Shown here in pieces: positions 4,540 through 11,502 of a stretch of DNA of 11,663 nt. The stretch spans positions 1 through 11,663 of the forward strand of contig JAAVIG010000067.1 in the NCBI GenBank assembly GCA_014796735.1. Direction: 5' to 3'. Made by a program: the position numbers and the translations under genes. The stretch is from Oscillospiraceae bacterium (lineage in GTDB: Bacteria > Bacillota > Clostridia > Oscillospirales > Ruminococcaceae). Under the pieces are notes generated by a model. The model made no database searches and was not told the origin of the DNA. It saw nothing but the letters and a program-made list of their open reading frames with translations. The number at the start of each line of letters is the position of its first letter. The stretch's first letter is position 1.

Positions 4540-6945
4540 TTATTTCCCGAAAATATTAAGAATTTTTTTCTTGATCGATCTGAAAGGCTTTCTTATCTGC
4601 CTGAAAATTTTCAAAATAAAATCCAGCAGTCTGTCCGTGACCTTGCTTATGACCAGACTTGTTTCAATACCTATCGCCGCCGTCAGAACCATAATACCGA
4701 AGCCGGACAAATCGAGAGGATATAAACCGAACATATTTGGCATGATCAGAGCCGCTCCCGCGAAAGCCGCCATAAGCGCGGCCAGCATGCCTATTTTCCA
4801 CGGCCTTACCGGATTTAATACCCGTATTACCGTAAAGAAGCTTATGATACCAACAGCGTAGGTCGTGACCGTTGACATTGCCTCGGTGGTCAAGCCGAAA
4901 AATTCACAGATCGTCACCGAAATAATAACGCTTACCGCGGTGGCAATGCCCTGAGGCATGGAGGTGCGGAGTATGTTTCTGATAAAGCCGCCCTTGATAA
5001 TATCGGTGTTGGACTGTAACGCAAGCAAAAAGCTGGGTGTGCCTATGGACAAGGTGCTTATCAAGGTAAGCTGTATGGGCTGAAACGGGTACGGTATAGG
5101 CAGAAACATGAAAATAAACGCCAAAATAAAGGAGTAAACAGTCTTTGTCAAAAACAAAGTCCCGCTTCTTTGCAGGTTGTTTACCGAACGTCTGCCCTCC
5201 GCAACCACCAATGGCATTGAAGCAAAATTACTGTCTAAAAGAACAAGATTGGACACGCTTCTTGCCGCATCGCTGCCCGACTGCATGGCAATGGAACAGT
5301 CCGCTTCCTTAAGCGCAAGCACATCGTTTACACCGTCTCCCGTCATTCCCACCGTTTTCCCCTGCGACTTCAAAGCTTTCACCAAAAGCAGCTTTTGATC
5401 GGGTGAAACTCTTCCGAAAACAGTGTATTTTTTTGCCGCTTCGGGAATATCCTCGTCGGATAGGGTGGAAGCGTCAACCGTTGCTTCCGCGTTTTTTACT
5501 CCCGCCTTGTGGGCGATCTTTGAAACGGTAACGGGGTTGTCTCCCGAAATTATTTTTATTTCAACGCCCTGTCTGTCAAAAAATCCAAGCGTAGAGGGAG
5601 CTTCCTTTCTTATAATATCTCCGATAAATATCAGTGCCGCCGCCTTAAGCCCCTGCGGCAGAGCCGATTCCTCAAAGCAGTTTTGAGAATAAGCCGCGAT
5701 AAGCACGCGCATGCCCTCCTGCTGCGCTTTTTCGCATATTTTCCTTACGGTTTCGTAATCCTCTTTTAATACAAATTCCGGCGCGCCGAAAACAAAGCTT
5801 CCCTTTTCAAATTCCGCACCGCTCCACTTTCTGGCGGAGGAAAAGGGGATCGTTTTTTTAAGGGATAATTTTGCTTCGGGTATGCTCAAGCCGTTTCCCC
5901 ACCTTGCTTTTACCGCGTTAAAGGTGGGGTTGTCGTCGTTCATTACCGATACAAAGGCGGTCAGCGCGCTGTCCAAGGGAAAATTCTTTTCAAGAAGCTC
6001 CGTTCCCTCCACCTGCATTATTCCCTCGGTGATCGTACCCGTTTTATCAAGGCAAAGGGTATCTACTCTTGCCAAGGTCTCTATACAGTACATATCCTGC
6101 GCCAAGGTCTTATGAGAGGCGAGTCTTATTGTAGCCACCGCCATTACAACGCTGGTCAGAAGATACAAACCCTCCGGTATCATGCCTATAAGCGCGGCCG
6201 CGGTGCTTACTATCGCTCTGTCGGTGGGCTGCTCGGAAATTACTATGGAGTTTACAAACAGACCGATTGCAATGGGGATTATACACACCGCTATAACCTT
6301 TATAATAGTGTCTAAGGCTTTCAGCATAACGCTGTTGTTTTTCTTGAGGTACTTTGCTCCCGCGGTGATCTTTGAAGCGAAGTTATCGGCTCCTACCCGG
6401 TGTACCCTTGCTTTGACGCTTCCGCTTACTATAAAGCTGCCCGACATCATTTCGTCGCCCGTTTTTTTAAGCACGGGATCGCTTTCCCCCGTTATCAGGC
6501 TTTCGTTTACCTCGCACTCTCCTTCGGCAACAATACAGTCGGAGCATATCTGCCGCCCCGCGCTCAGCAGCATAAGATCGTCTATAACGATCTCGGCGGT
6601 ATTTATTTCCTTTTCCGTTCCGCCCCGCAAAACTACCGCTTTGGGCGCGGACACAAGACTAAGCTTGTCCACCACCTTTTTGGCTCTTATTTCCTGAAAG
6701 ATACCTATAAGGATATTGAAAAAAATTACTCCCAAAAAAAGACAGTTTTTGTAAGAGCCTGTCAAAAACACAAGAAAACCTAAGATAATATTTATCAGGT
6801 TAAAAAAGGTGAAAATATTTTCGGTCACTATCTGTTTAATGCTTTTGGTGTGACTTTCCTGCTCGCCGTTTATCCTGCCGTTTTTTATTCTTTCGGATAT
6901 TTCGGCGTCGGTCAGGCCTTTTTTAAGGTACTCGCTGTTTTCCAA
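4540..6945 (-). CDS. P-type cation-transporting ATPase (CtpE/Exp7-like)
   Basis: An inner-membrane ATP-driven cation pump of about 801 residues. Numbering from the TTG at 6945: an N-terminal actuator part, TGES loop (152-155), M4 motif MIPEGL (255-260), phosphorylation motif DKTGT with D300, nucleotide-domain FSSARKWSG (368-376) and GAPEF (387-391), TGDGVND hinge (535-541), then a C-terminal set of membrane helices and a basic tail. PEGL in M4 and the overall length resemble the CtpE/Exp7 group, linked with calcium transport in mycobacteria; the ion here is not provable. Start choice: AAAGGAG lies directly against an ATG at 6954 (no spacing) but 9 nt before a TTG at 6945, so TTG is preferred. 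A GTG at 6993 lacks a ribosome binding site. RNase HI follows 19 bp downstream. Confidence 0.94.
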   Translation of the reverse strand: MENSEYLKKGLTDAEISERIKNGRINGEQESHTKSIKQIVTENIFTFFNLINIILGFLVFLTGSYKNCLFLGVIFFNILIGIFQEIRAKKVVDKLSLVSAPKAVVLRGGTEKEINTAEIVIDDLMLLSAGRQICSDCIVAEGECEVNESLITGESDPVLKKTGDEMMSGSFIVSGSVKARVHRVGADNFASKITAGAKYLKKNNSVMLKALDTIIKVIAVCIIPIAIGLFVNSIVISEQPTDRAIVSTAAALIGMIPEGLYLLTSVVMAVATIRLASHKTLAQDMYCIETLARVDTLCLDKTGTITEGIMQVEGTELLEKNFPLDSALTAFVSVMNDDNPTFNAVKARWGNGLSIPEAKLSLKKTIPFSSARKWSGAEFEKGSFVFGAPEFVLKEDYETVRKICEKAQQEGMRVLIAAYSQNCFEESALPQGLKAAALIFIGDIIRKEAPSTLGFFDRQGVEIKIISGDNPVTVSKIAHKAGVKNAEATVDASTLSDEDIPEAAKKYTVFGRVSPDQKLLLVKALKSQGKTVGMTGDGVNDVLALKEADCSIAMQSGSDAARSVSNLVLLDSNFASMPLVVAEGRRSVNNLQRSGTLFLTKTVYSFILAFIFMFLPIPYPFQPIQLTLISTLSIGTPSFLLALQSNTDIIKGGFIRNILRTSMPQGIATAVSVIISVTICEFFGLTTEAMSTVTTYAVGIISFFTVIRVLNPVRPWKIGMLAALMAAFAGAALIMPNMFGLYPLDLSGFGIMVLTAAIGIETSLVISKVTDRLLDFILKIFRQIRKPFRSIKKKILNIFGK

Positions 6946-7071
6946 AAAATTCATCTCCTTTATGCCTTTTGCCTTATCTGTATATCTTATCACATAAAAG
7001 TAAAGAAAGCGGTAAAGAAAAATAAAAATCGTTAATTTCTTTTGTACTTATTTATAACACACTGTTTCTTA

Positions 7072-7100
7072 ATTTTACCACACCGAAGTGAAAATATCAA
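7072..7100 (-). promoter_or_regulatory. Candidate promoter of the ATPase-rnhA operon
   Basis: On the minus strand TTGATA (7100-7095), a 17-bp spacer and TAAAAT (7077-7072) resemble a sigma-A promoter. It lies about 125 bp before the start codon and 31 bp from the divergent antitoxin 3 promoter. The stretch between it and the gene (6955-7071) holds no recognised element. Confidence 0.5.
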
Positions 7101-7131
7101 CCGATTTTATCCTAAAAAGTGCCCCGGCGTA

Positions 7132-7160
7132 TTGACAAATTCTGCGGAATTGTGTATAAT
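7132..7160 (+). promoter_or_regulatory. Antitoxin 3 promoter, consensus sigma-A
   Basis: TTGACA (7132-7137), a 17-bp spacer and TATAAT (7155-7160) are a perfect consensus match. The spacer sequence has changed relative to module 2 while both boxes are kept. Confidence 0.87.
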
Positions 7161-7165
7161 AAAAG

Positions 7166-7249
7166 CAAGGAAACCGATAGACGGTTAACTCCCAATTTTA
7201 TAGTGAAAATAATCGCCTACAATTTGAGAGTATGGAGGCGATTATTTTT
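7166..7249 (+). ncRNA. Predicted antisense antitoxin RNA 3 (about 84 nt)
   Basis: It is predicted from promoter and terminator positions. It shares the 5' hairpin and GGTTAACTCCC with the other two antisense RNAs but has its own terminator loop. ACUCCC can pair with GGGGGU at 7375-7370 (minus), the toxin 3 ribosome binding site. Ends are inferred. Confidence 0.68.
7206..7249. terminator. Bidirectional terminator of module 3
   Basis: AAAATAATCGCCT (7206-7218) pairs with AGGCGATTATTTT (7236-7248), a 13-bp stem with a T-run on + and an A-run that becomes a T-run on -. Confidence 0.88.
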
Positions 7250-7258
7250 ATATACCCA

Positions 7259-7363
7259 TTACTTTTTCCTTTTGGAATTATGGGCAGACAGTATCAAAGA
7301 GATTATGCAGCATACAAACGTCATAATTTGAATCAAATCAGACATTGTTATGTAGTAATTCAT
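7259..7363 (-). CDS. Small hydrophobic toxin-like peptide 3 (34 aa)
   Basis: The gene has ATG at 7363 and TAA at 7261-7259, with ribosome binding site GGGGGTGA. The peptide keeps MNYYITMSDLIQI, a hydrophobic middle with paired cysteines (18-19), LILSAH and the basic tail SKRKK. It differs from toxin 2 at four of 34 residues. Several codon differences from module 2 are silent (for example TAC for TAT, CAA for CAG), which suggests selection on the peptide. Function is inferred as for the other two copies: a membrane-active type I toxin held down by antisense RNA 3 and leader folding. Confidence 0.8.
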   Translation of the reverse strand: MNYYITMSDLIQIMTFVCCIISLILSAHNSKRKK

Positions 7364-7369
7364 ACCGTC

Positions 7370-7416
7370 ACCCCCTTTTTAAACGGCACAAGGATATTTG
7401 ACATGCCGCCGGGAGT
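7370..7416 (-). promoter_or_regulatory. Toxin 3 leader with sequestered ribosome binding site
   Basis: On the minus strand ACTCCC (7416-7411) can pair with GGGGGT (7375-7370). CGGCA (7408-7404) pairs with TGCCG (7388-7384) between them. The loop is longer than in modules 1 and 2, but both stems are kept. Confidence 0.6.
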
Positions 7417-7455
7417 ATTATTTAACCGCCTATCGTCATAGGTTTCCTCAACTTA

Positions 7456-7484
7456 ATTATATATTATAATTAACTAATTGTCAA
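7456..7484 (-). promoter_or_regulatory. Toxin 3 promoter, consensus sigma-A
   Basis: On the minus strand TTGACA (7484-7479), a 17-bp spacer and TATAAT (7461-7456) are a full consensus match. The expected start is near 7449. Confidence 0.85.
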
Positions 7485-7501
7485 TAATTATCAAATTATT
7501 C

Positions 7502-7527
7502 TAAAAAAGCTATACAACAAATCAATG
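7502..7527 (-). pseudogene. Remnant of a fourth toxin gene
   Basis: This 26-bp minus-strand stretch matches the toxin 2 gene at 24 of 26 bases, including 15 in a row, and corresponds to its codons for LVCCIASL. Here it would read LICCIAFL, then E and a stop codon. No start codon, leader or terminator of a module is left around it. It is probably a relic of a duplicated or recombined module beside module 3. Confidence 0.6.
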
Positions 7528-7533
7528 CTATAA

Positions 7534-7562
7534 ACCATTCATTCCATATTTCGACCGTTCGT
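7534..7562 (+). promoter_or_regulatory. LytTR-box-like direct repeat upstream of the ABC operon
   Basis: ACCATTCATTCC (7534-7545) and ACCGTTCGTTCC (7554-7565) are 12-bp direct repeats with two differences, 20 bp apart start to start. The second fits the published LytTR box pattern [TA][AC][CA]GTTN[AG][TG] fully, and the first misses one position. The 11-bp gap is just below the usual 12-13. This could be a binding site for the response regulator at 2943-3659. Single matches to so loose a pattern are common by chance, so only the pairing and location give weight. Confidence 0.4.
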
Positions 7563-7589
7563 TCCAAAATCAACACGAACGGTTTTTTT
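7554..7589 (+). terminator. Intrinsic-terminator-like hairpin upstream of the ABC operon
   Basis: ACCGTTCGT (7554-7562) pairs with ACGAACGGT (7575-7583) around a 12-nt loop, followed by seven T (7583-7589). No plus-strand gene precedes it except antisense RNA 3, which already has its own terminator. It may be a backup terminator, a leader attenuator, or an operator arm, since its left arm is also the second LytTR-like box. Confidence 0.7.
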
Positions 7590-7590
7590 G

Positions 7591-7599
7591 TGTTATAAT
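7591..7599 (+). promoter_or_regulatory. Extended -10 candidate promoter 1 of the ABC operon
   Basis: TGTTATAAT (7591-7599) is a TG-extended -10 just after the hairpin T-run. There is no good -35 at 17 bp (CAACAC, 7571-7576), which is typical of an activator-dependent promoter. The LytTR-like repeat ends 8 bp upstream of that position. Confidence 0.45.
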
Positions 7600-7632
7600 A
7601 ATATTGAAACATAACCACCGCATTTTTCGTCA

Positions 7633-7660
7633 AGAAAAAGTTTTTCTACGCTGTTATAAT
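7633..7660 (+). promoter_or_regulatory. Extended -10 candidate promoter 2 with palindromic operator
   Basis: TGTTATAAT (7652-7660) is a second TG-extended -10, about 60 bp before the first ABC gene start. A palindrome with 7-bp arms, AGAAAAA-G-TTTTTCT (7633-7647), covers its -35 position and could be a regulator site. Confidence 0.45.
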
Positions 7661-7719
7661 TTGATTAAGGTAAAGTAAATAAAGCGAAAAGCTTCCCAAA
7701 AAGAAAGGAGAATGTAAAA

Positions 7720-9582
7720 ATGCCAAAACGCGGCGCAGACGGCATGCTGCTGGACAAAAATAACAACAAATGCAAGTACTCTCTCCCAAGCAACCTGAAA
7801 TATCTTACCAAATTTATAAACGAATTCGACAGATCATATTTACCGCTTCTGTTTATAATGACATTTACATCGGCTGCCGCTGAACCCTTGTGGTCATTCT
7901 TTAACCGTGATATGGTAAACTTTGTCTTAGGCGGAGGAAAAAGTGCCGAGCTGCTTATATCTATGGTGATAATGCTGCTTGTAATAATGTGCGTATACAC
8001 TTTTCAGGTGATCTCAAATAATAAGATCAATTACGGCAAGCAAAGAAACATATATTTTAAATTCAGTATGAAGCTGAATGAAAAAAGATTTGACACTGAT
8101 TACGAAAATCGCGAAAACCCCGAAATTAAGACTTTGTTTCAAAGAGCCTATAATGCAGCGAATAATTTCTATCAATTTTTCTGGAGAATAACTCAGCTTA
8201 TAACATGTATTTTCACCATTTTAGGCTGGAGCGCGATACTTTGCACACTTTCACCGTGGCTCATACTGATCATTTTAGCGCCTACCTTTGCTTATTATAA
8301 GGCAGTTGCATATAAAATAAAATGGTTTACGAGCCGTGAGAAAGAATTTACCGAAATGGACAGAAAAATAAGTTACGCTAACAGCGCTTCAAGAGATTTT
8401 CAGAACGCAAAGGACATACGCCTTTACAATATGGAAAGCTGGTTTTCCAAGATCATGAAGGATTTTGTGGACAAAAGGCTTTGGTGGTACAAAAAACAGG
8501 GCAGCATGGAATTTAAAAACGGCTTTGTTATGATAGCCATTGTAGCACTGAGAGATCTGGCATCCTACGGCTTTATCGTATATAATGTAATAAACGGAAA
8601 ACTAACCCCGGGCGATTTCATGATCTACTTTTCCTCTATCTCGTCAATAGCAAATTCCTTCTACTCGCTTTTGGACAATTACGGCAATATAAAGTGGATG
8701 TCCTTTCATATTTCATGGTACAGGGAATATCTGGAAATTCCCGACAATACCAACAGAGGGCAAGGAAAGCCCCTGCCAAAGGAAAAATTCGACATACGCT
8801 TTGAAAACGTGTCCTATCAATACGCCGGCGCCGACTCTCCTACCCTTAAAGCTCTAAATTTCACAATAAAAACAGGCGAAAAAATAGCAATTGTAGGCAA
8901 TAACGGCGCGGGAAAAACCACCCTTGTAAAGCTTATCTGCGGATTATACCAAGCAACGGAAGGCGAAATATACATAAACGATATACCGATAAACGAATAC
9001 AACCGAGACGAGCTGTACACTCTATATTCCGCCGTATTTCAGGATATTCACATTATGCCCGCCAACATAGCGGAAAATATCGCCATGCGTGACGAATATA
9101 ACGAAGACGATCTGAAATATGCTCTTGCCCACTCGGGAATAGAGGAAAAGATAAATTCCCTCCCCGACGGCATAAACACCTATCTTATGCGTTCGGTATA
9201 TGACAATGCCATTGACCTTTCCGGCGGCGAAACTCAGAAGCTTGCCCTTGCCCGCGCACTGTACAAGCAAAAGACCCGCGGCTCCAAAATACTGCTTTTA
9301 GACGAGCCCACCGCCGCGTTAGACCCGATAGCGGAGCAAAATATGTATCTTGAATACGCAAAATTTTCAAAAGGCAAAACCTCTGTATTTATTTCTCACC
9401 GTCTTGCCTCTACCCGCTTCTGCGACAGGATATTTTATCTTGATAACGGGGAAATAACCGAAATCGGCACCCATAAGGAGCTTCTGGAAAAGGGCGGAGA
9501 GTACGCTAAAATATATGAGCTGCAAAGCATGTATTACAAAGATGAAAAAATAAAAGAGGAGCTTCGCGAAAGCGCTGTTTAG
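7720..9582 (+). CDS. ABC exporter half-transporter 1 (membrane + ATPase domains)
   Basis: A 620-residue ABC protein of the exporter type, probably in the cytoplasmic membrane. Residues 40-320 carry about six membrane helices with the intracellular ENRENPEIKTLFQRA loop typical of this family. The nucleotide-binding domain follows: Walker A GNNGAGKTT (393-401), Q-loop Q441, signature LSGGETQ (500-506), Walker B ILLLDEP (524-530, catalytic E529) and switch H560. All ATPase residues are intact. AAAGGAG sits 9 nt before the ATG. The second ABC gene follows 12 bp later, so the products likely form a heterodimer. The substrate (peptide, antimicrobial or drug) cannot be told; there is no peptidase domain at the N-terminus, so it is not a bacteriocin-processing type. 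Confidence 0.93.
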   Translation: MPKRGADGMLLDKNNNKCKYSLPSNLKYLTKFINEFDRSYLPLLFIMTFTSAAAEPLWSFFNRDMVNFVLGGGKSAELLISMVIMLLVIMCVYTFQVISNNKINYGKQRNIYFKFSMKLNEKRFDTDYENRENPEIKTLFQRAYNAANNFYQFFWRITQLITCIFTILGWSAILCTLSPWLILIILAPTFAYYKAVAYKIKWFTSREKEFTEMDRKISYANSASRDFQNAKDIRLYNMESWFSKIMKDFVDKRLWWYKKQGSMEFKNGFVMIAIVALRDLASYGFIVYNVINGKLTPGDFMIYFSSISSIANSFYSLLDNYGNIKWMSFHISWYREYLEIPDNTNRGQGKPLPKEKFDIRFENVSYQYAGADSPTLKALNFTIKTGEKIAIVGNNGAGKTTLVKLICGLYQATEGEIYINDIPINEYNRDELYTLYSAVFQDIHIMPANIAENIAMRDEYNEDDLKYALAHSGIEEKINSLPDGINTYLMRSVYDNAIDLSGGETQKLALARALYKQKTRGSKILLLDEPTAALDPIAEQNMYLEYAKFSKGKTSVFISHRLASTRFCDRIFYLDNGEITEIGTHKELLEKGGEYAKIYELQSMYYKDEKIKEELRESAV

Positions 9583-9594
9583 GGAGGACAAGGA

Positions 9595-11490
9595 ATGAGC
9601 AAAAACAAAAAAGATACAATTTCCTTCAAGGAAAAAATAAATCTGTACAAGCGCGCTTTGAGCGATGTTCACAAGATCTCTCCCGGCTATATGACGGGAA
9701 GATGCGCGGTGCAGTTCTTTAACGCCTTGGAGCAATTTATCCCAATTTATCTTTCGGGGCTTATAGTAGACGGGATAAGCGGAGGTAAACCCATAAGGGA
9801 AATAATAATCACCATAATCATTATGCTGGCGGCGGGATTTCTTCTGCAAAGCTCGGGTCAGTGCTTTCACAAGCTGCTTACCGAAAAGGTTCAAAGGCTG
9901 AAGCATTATTCAAACATAATGATAAACGAAAAAATAATCAATATGGATTATACCAAAATAGAGGATCCGGAGGTTCAGCGCGCAAATGAAAAGGTAACAC
10001 AGATCAATGACGGCGAATACGCAAACGGTATCTTATTTGGAATAACCGAAGAAATGTCCATTGTTTTTTACGGTATCTGCACCGTTATAGGAGCACTTAT
10101 TACCACCGCCGACCTGTACGCCAACGCCTCGGAGCTTACGGGAGAAAACGCGTGGCTGATAAATTTATCCGTCCCGATGATAATAGCCGTGATAGTTGTG
10201 CTTATGATAATCGAAAATACGATAGAAAGCAAAAAATTAAAGGCGGAGCAGGCAATGTGGCGCAGCGACGAATATATCAACCCTCAAAGGATACGTACAA
10301 GCTTAATGTACACCTATGCGGGACCCTATCAGACAGGCAAGGACATACTTCTATACAATCAGCAGGGCTTTATTTCAAAAAGAGTAAAAGAATTATGGGA
10401 TAAGAGCAACGTAAAAATGTGCGAAAGAGACAGGCTCTATCTTAAAACAGGGCTGATAAATCAAGTATTATGGTTTATTAGGACTATATCGATCTACGCC
10501 TTTGTAGGCTTCCGCGCCATTGCAGGAGCAGTCTCCGCGGGAGGAGTGGTAAAGGACGTGCAGAGCTTTACAAAGGTATGGTGGGGAATAAACCGTGTTG
10601 CCGAAGCCTATACCTTTCTCAACACCTTGGTGGTTCCTTTAAAAACAGTATATGAGTTTATGGATATAAAAGAGGAAAAATATATGGGCACTATCCCCAC
10701 GGAAAAAAGAGACGACAACGAATACGAATTTGAATTTAAACACGTCTGGTTCAAATATCCCGGCTCGGAGCAGTATGTTTTAAAGGACATCAATCTTAAG
10801 TGGAAGATAGGCGAAAAAATGGCACTTGTCGGAAGAAACGGCTGCGGAAAATCCACTCTTGTAAAGCTGCTGTGCCGTCTTTATGACCCCAATGACGGAG
10901 AGATCACCTTAAACGGTATCAATATTAAAAAGTACAAATATGAGGAATACATGGCTTTGTTTTCGGTCGTGTTCCAGGATTCAAAGCTGTTTTCCTTCAG
11001 TATTGCCGAAAACGTGGCGGCAAGCGATATGTACGATGCTGATAAGGTAAAGGATTGCGTTATCCGCGCGGGCTTGGGCGACAGGCTTTCGGAAATGGAT
11101 AACGGTATTGAAACCCTTCTTTACAAAGATTTCGACGAAAAGGGAGTGGAAATTTCCGGTGGTGAAGCGCAGAAGCTTTGTCTCGCCAGAGCCGTTTACA
11201 AGGGCGCTCCTTTTATAGTCCTTGACGAGCCTACCGCCGCTTTAGATCCCGTTTCCGAGCACGATATTTATACCAAATTCAACGGCATTGTGGGGACAAG
11301 AACCGCTATTTATATTTCTCATCGTCTTTCCTCATGTAAGTTCTGCGATGAAATTACGGTCATGAACGAGGGAACTATTGCCGAAAGAGGGTCTCATGAG
11401 GAGCTTATACAAAAAGGCGGAGTTTACGAAAAGCTTTGGGAAGCTCAGGCGGAGTATTATAAGGATAGTGCGGGAAAGCTGTTTGTTTAA
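9595..11490 (+). CDS. ABC exporter half-transporter 2 (membrane + ATPase domains)
   Basis: A 631-residue ABC exporter half. Membrane helices lie within residues 38-350, with the family loop DYTKIEDPEVQRANEK (118-133). The nucleotide-binding domain has Walker A GRNGCGKST (413-421), Q461, signature ISGGEAQ (520-526), Walker B FIVLDEP (540-546, E545) and H576. Both ATPase sites of a dimer with half-transporter 1 would have a catalytic Glu, unlike many heterodimeric exporters with one degenerate site. GGAGG (9583-9587) sits 7 nt before the ATG. The segment at 169-188 between membrane helices is longer than in half-transporter 1. It is the middle gene of the plus-strand operon. Confidence 0.93.
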   Translation: MSKNKKDTISFKEKINLYKRALSDVHKISPGYMTGRCAVQFFNALEQFIPIYLSGLIVDGISGGKPIREIIITIIIMLAAGFLLQSSGQCFHKLLTEKVQRLKHYSNIMINEKIINMDYTKIEDPEVQRANEKVTQINDGEYANGILFGITEEMSIVFYGICTVIGALITTADLYANASELTGENAWLINLSVPMIIAVIVVLMIIENTIESKKLKAEQAMWRSDEYINPQRIRTSLMYTYAGPYQTGKDILLYNQQGFISKRVKELWDKSNVKMCERDRLYLKTGLINQVLWFIRTISIYAFVGFRAIAGAVSAGGVVKDVQSFTKVWWGINRVAEAYTFLNTLVVPLKTVYEFMDIKEEKYMGTIPTEKRDDNEYEFEFKHVWFKYPGSEQYVLKDINLKWKIGEKMALVGRNGCGKSTLVKLLCRLYDPNDGEITLNGINIKKYKYEEYMALFSVVFQDSKLFSFSIAENVAASDMYDADKVKDCVIRAGLGDRLSEMDNGIETLLYKDFDEKGVEISGGEAQKLCLARAVYKGAPFIVLDEPTAALDPVSEHDIYTKFNGIVGTRTAIYISHRLSSCKFCDEITVMNEGTIAERGSHEELIQKGGVYEKLWEAQAEYYKDSAGKLFV

Positions 11491-11502
11491 TAGGGGTAAA
11501 AC

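Larger units (their letters stand above)
7132..7484. repeat. Toxin/antisense-RNA module 3
   Basis: This is the third homologous module, in the same orientation as module 2: antisense RNA on +, toxin on -. Its antitoxin end is almost identical to that of module 2; within the first 62 bp only the promoter spacer differs. It separates the ATPase operon from the ABC operon. A fragment of another toxin gene lies just beyond its right end (7502-7527). Confidence 0.82.

Noticed and set aside
6182..6697. Long open frame on + opposite the P-type ATPase
   Set aside because: It is antisense to a gene with every P-type ATPase motif intact, has no ribosome binding site, and its product is low-complexity in appearance.
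6955..6993. GTG at 6993 as the ATPase start
   Set aside because: No ribosome binding site precedes it, while AAAGGAG lies just inside, before the ATG/TTG choices.
7119..7441. Two overlapping plus-strand frames of about 70 codons through module 3
   Set aside because: They run across the antitoxin promoter, terminator and the toxin 3 gene on the other strand, and equivalent frames are not kept in modules 1 and 2.
106..7484. Repeated modules as insertion sequences or a CRISPR array
   Set aside because: There is no transposase, no short regularly spaced repeats, and no clear target-site duplications; each copy has coding and promoter structure instead.
7488..7516. TTATCA-17-TATACA as a promoter for the ABC operon
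   Set aside because: The TATACA lies in the toxin-gene remnant, where the same bases occur as coding sequence in module 2, so the match is probably accidental.
9367..9906. 179-codon minus-strand frame across the end of ABC gene 1 and the start of ABC gene 2
   Set aside because: It spans the junction of two well-supported genes on the opposite strand and shows no family motif or ribosome binding site.
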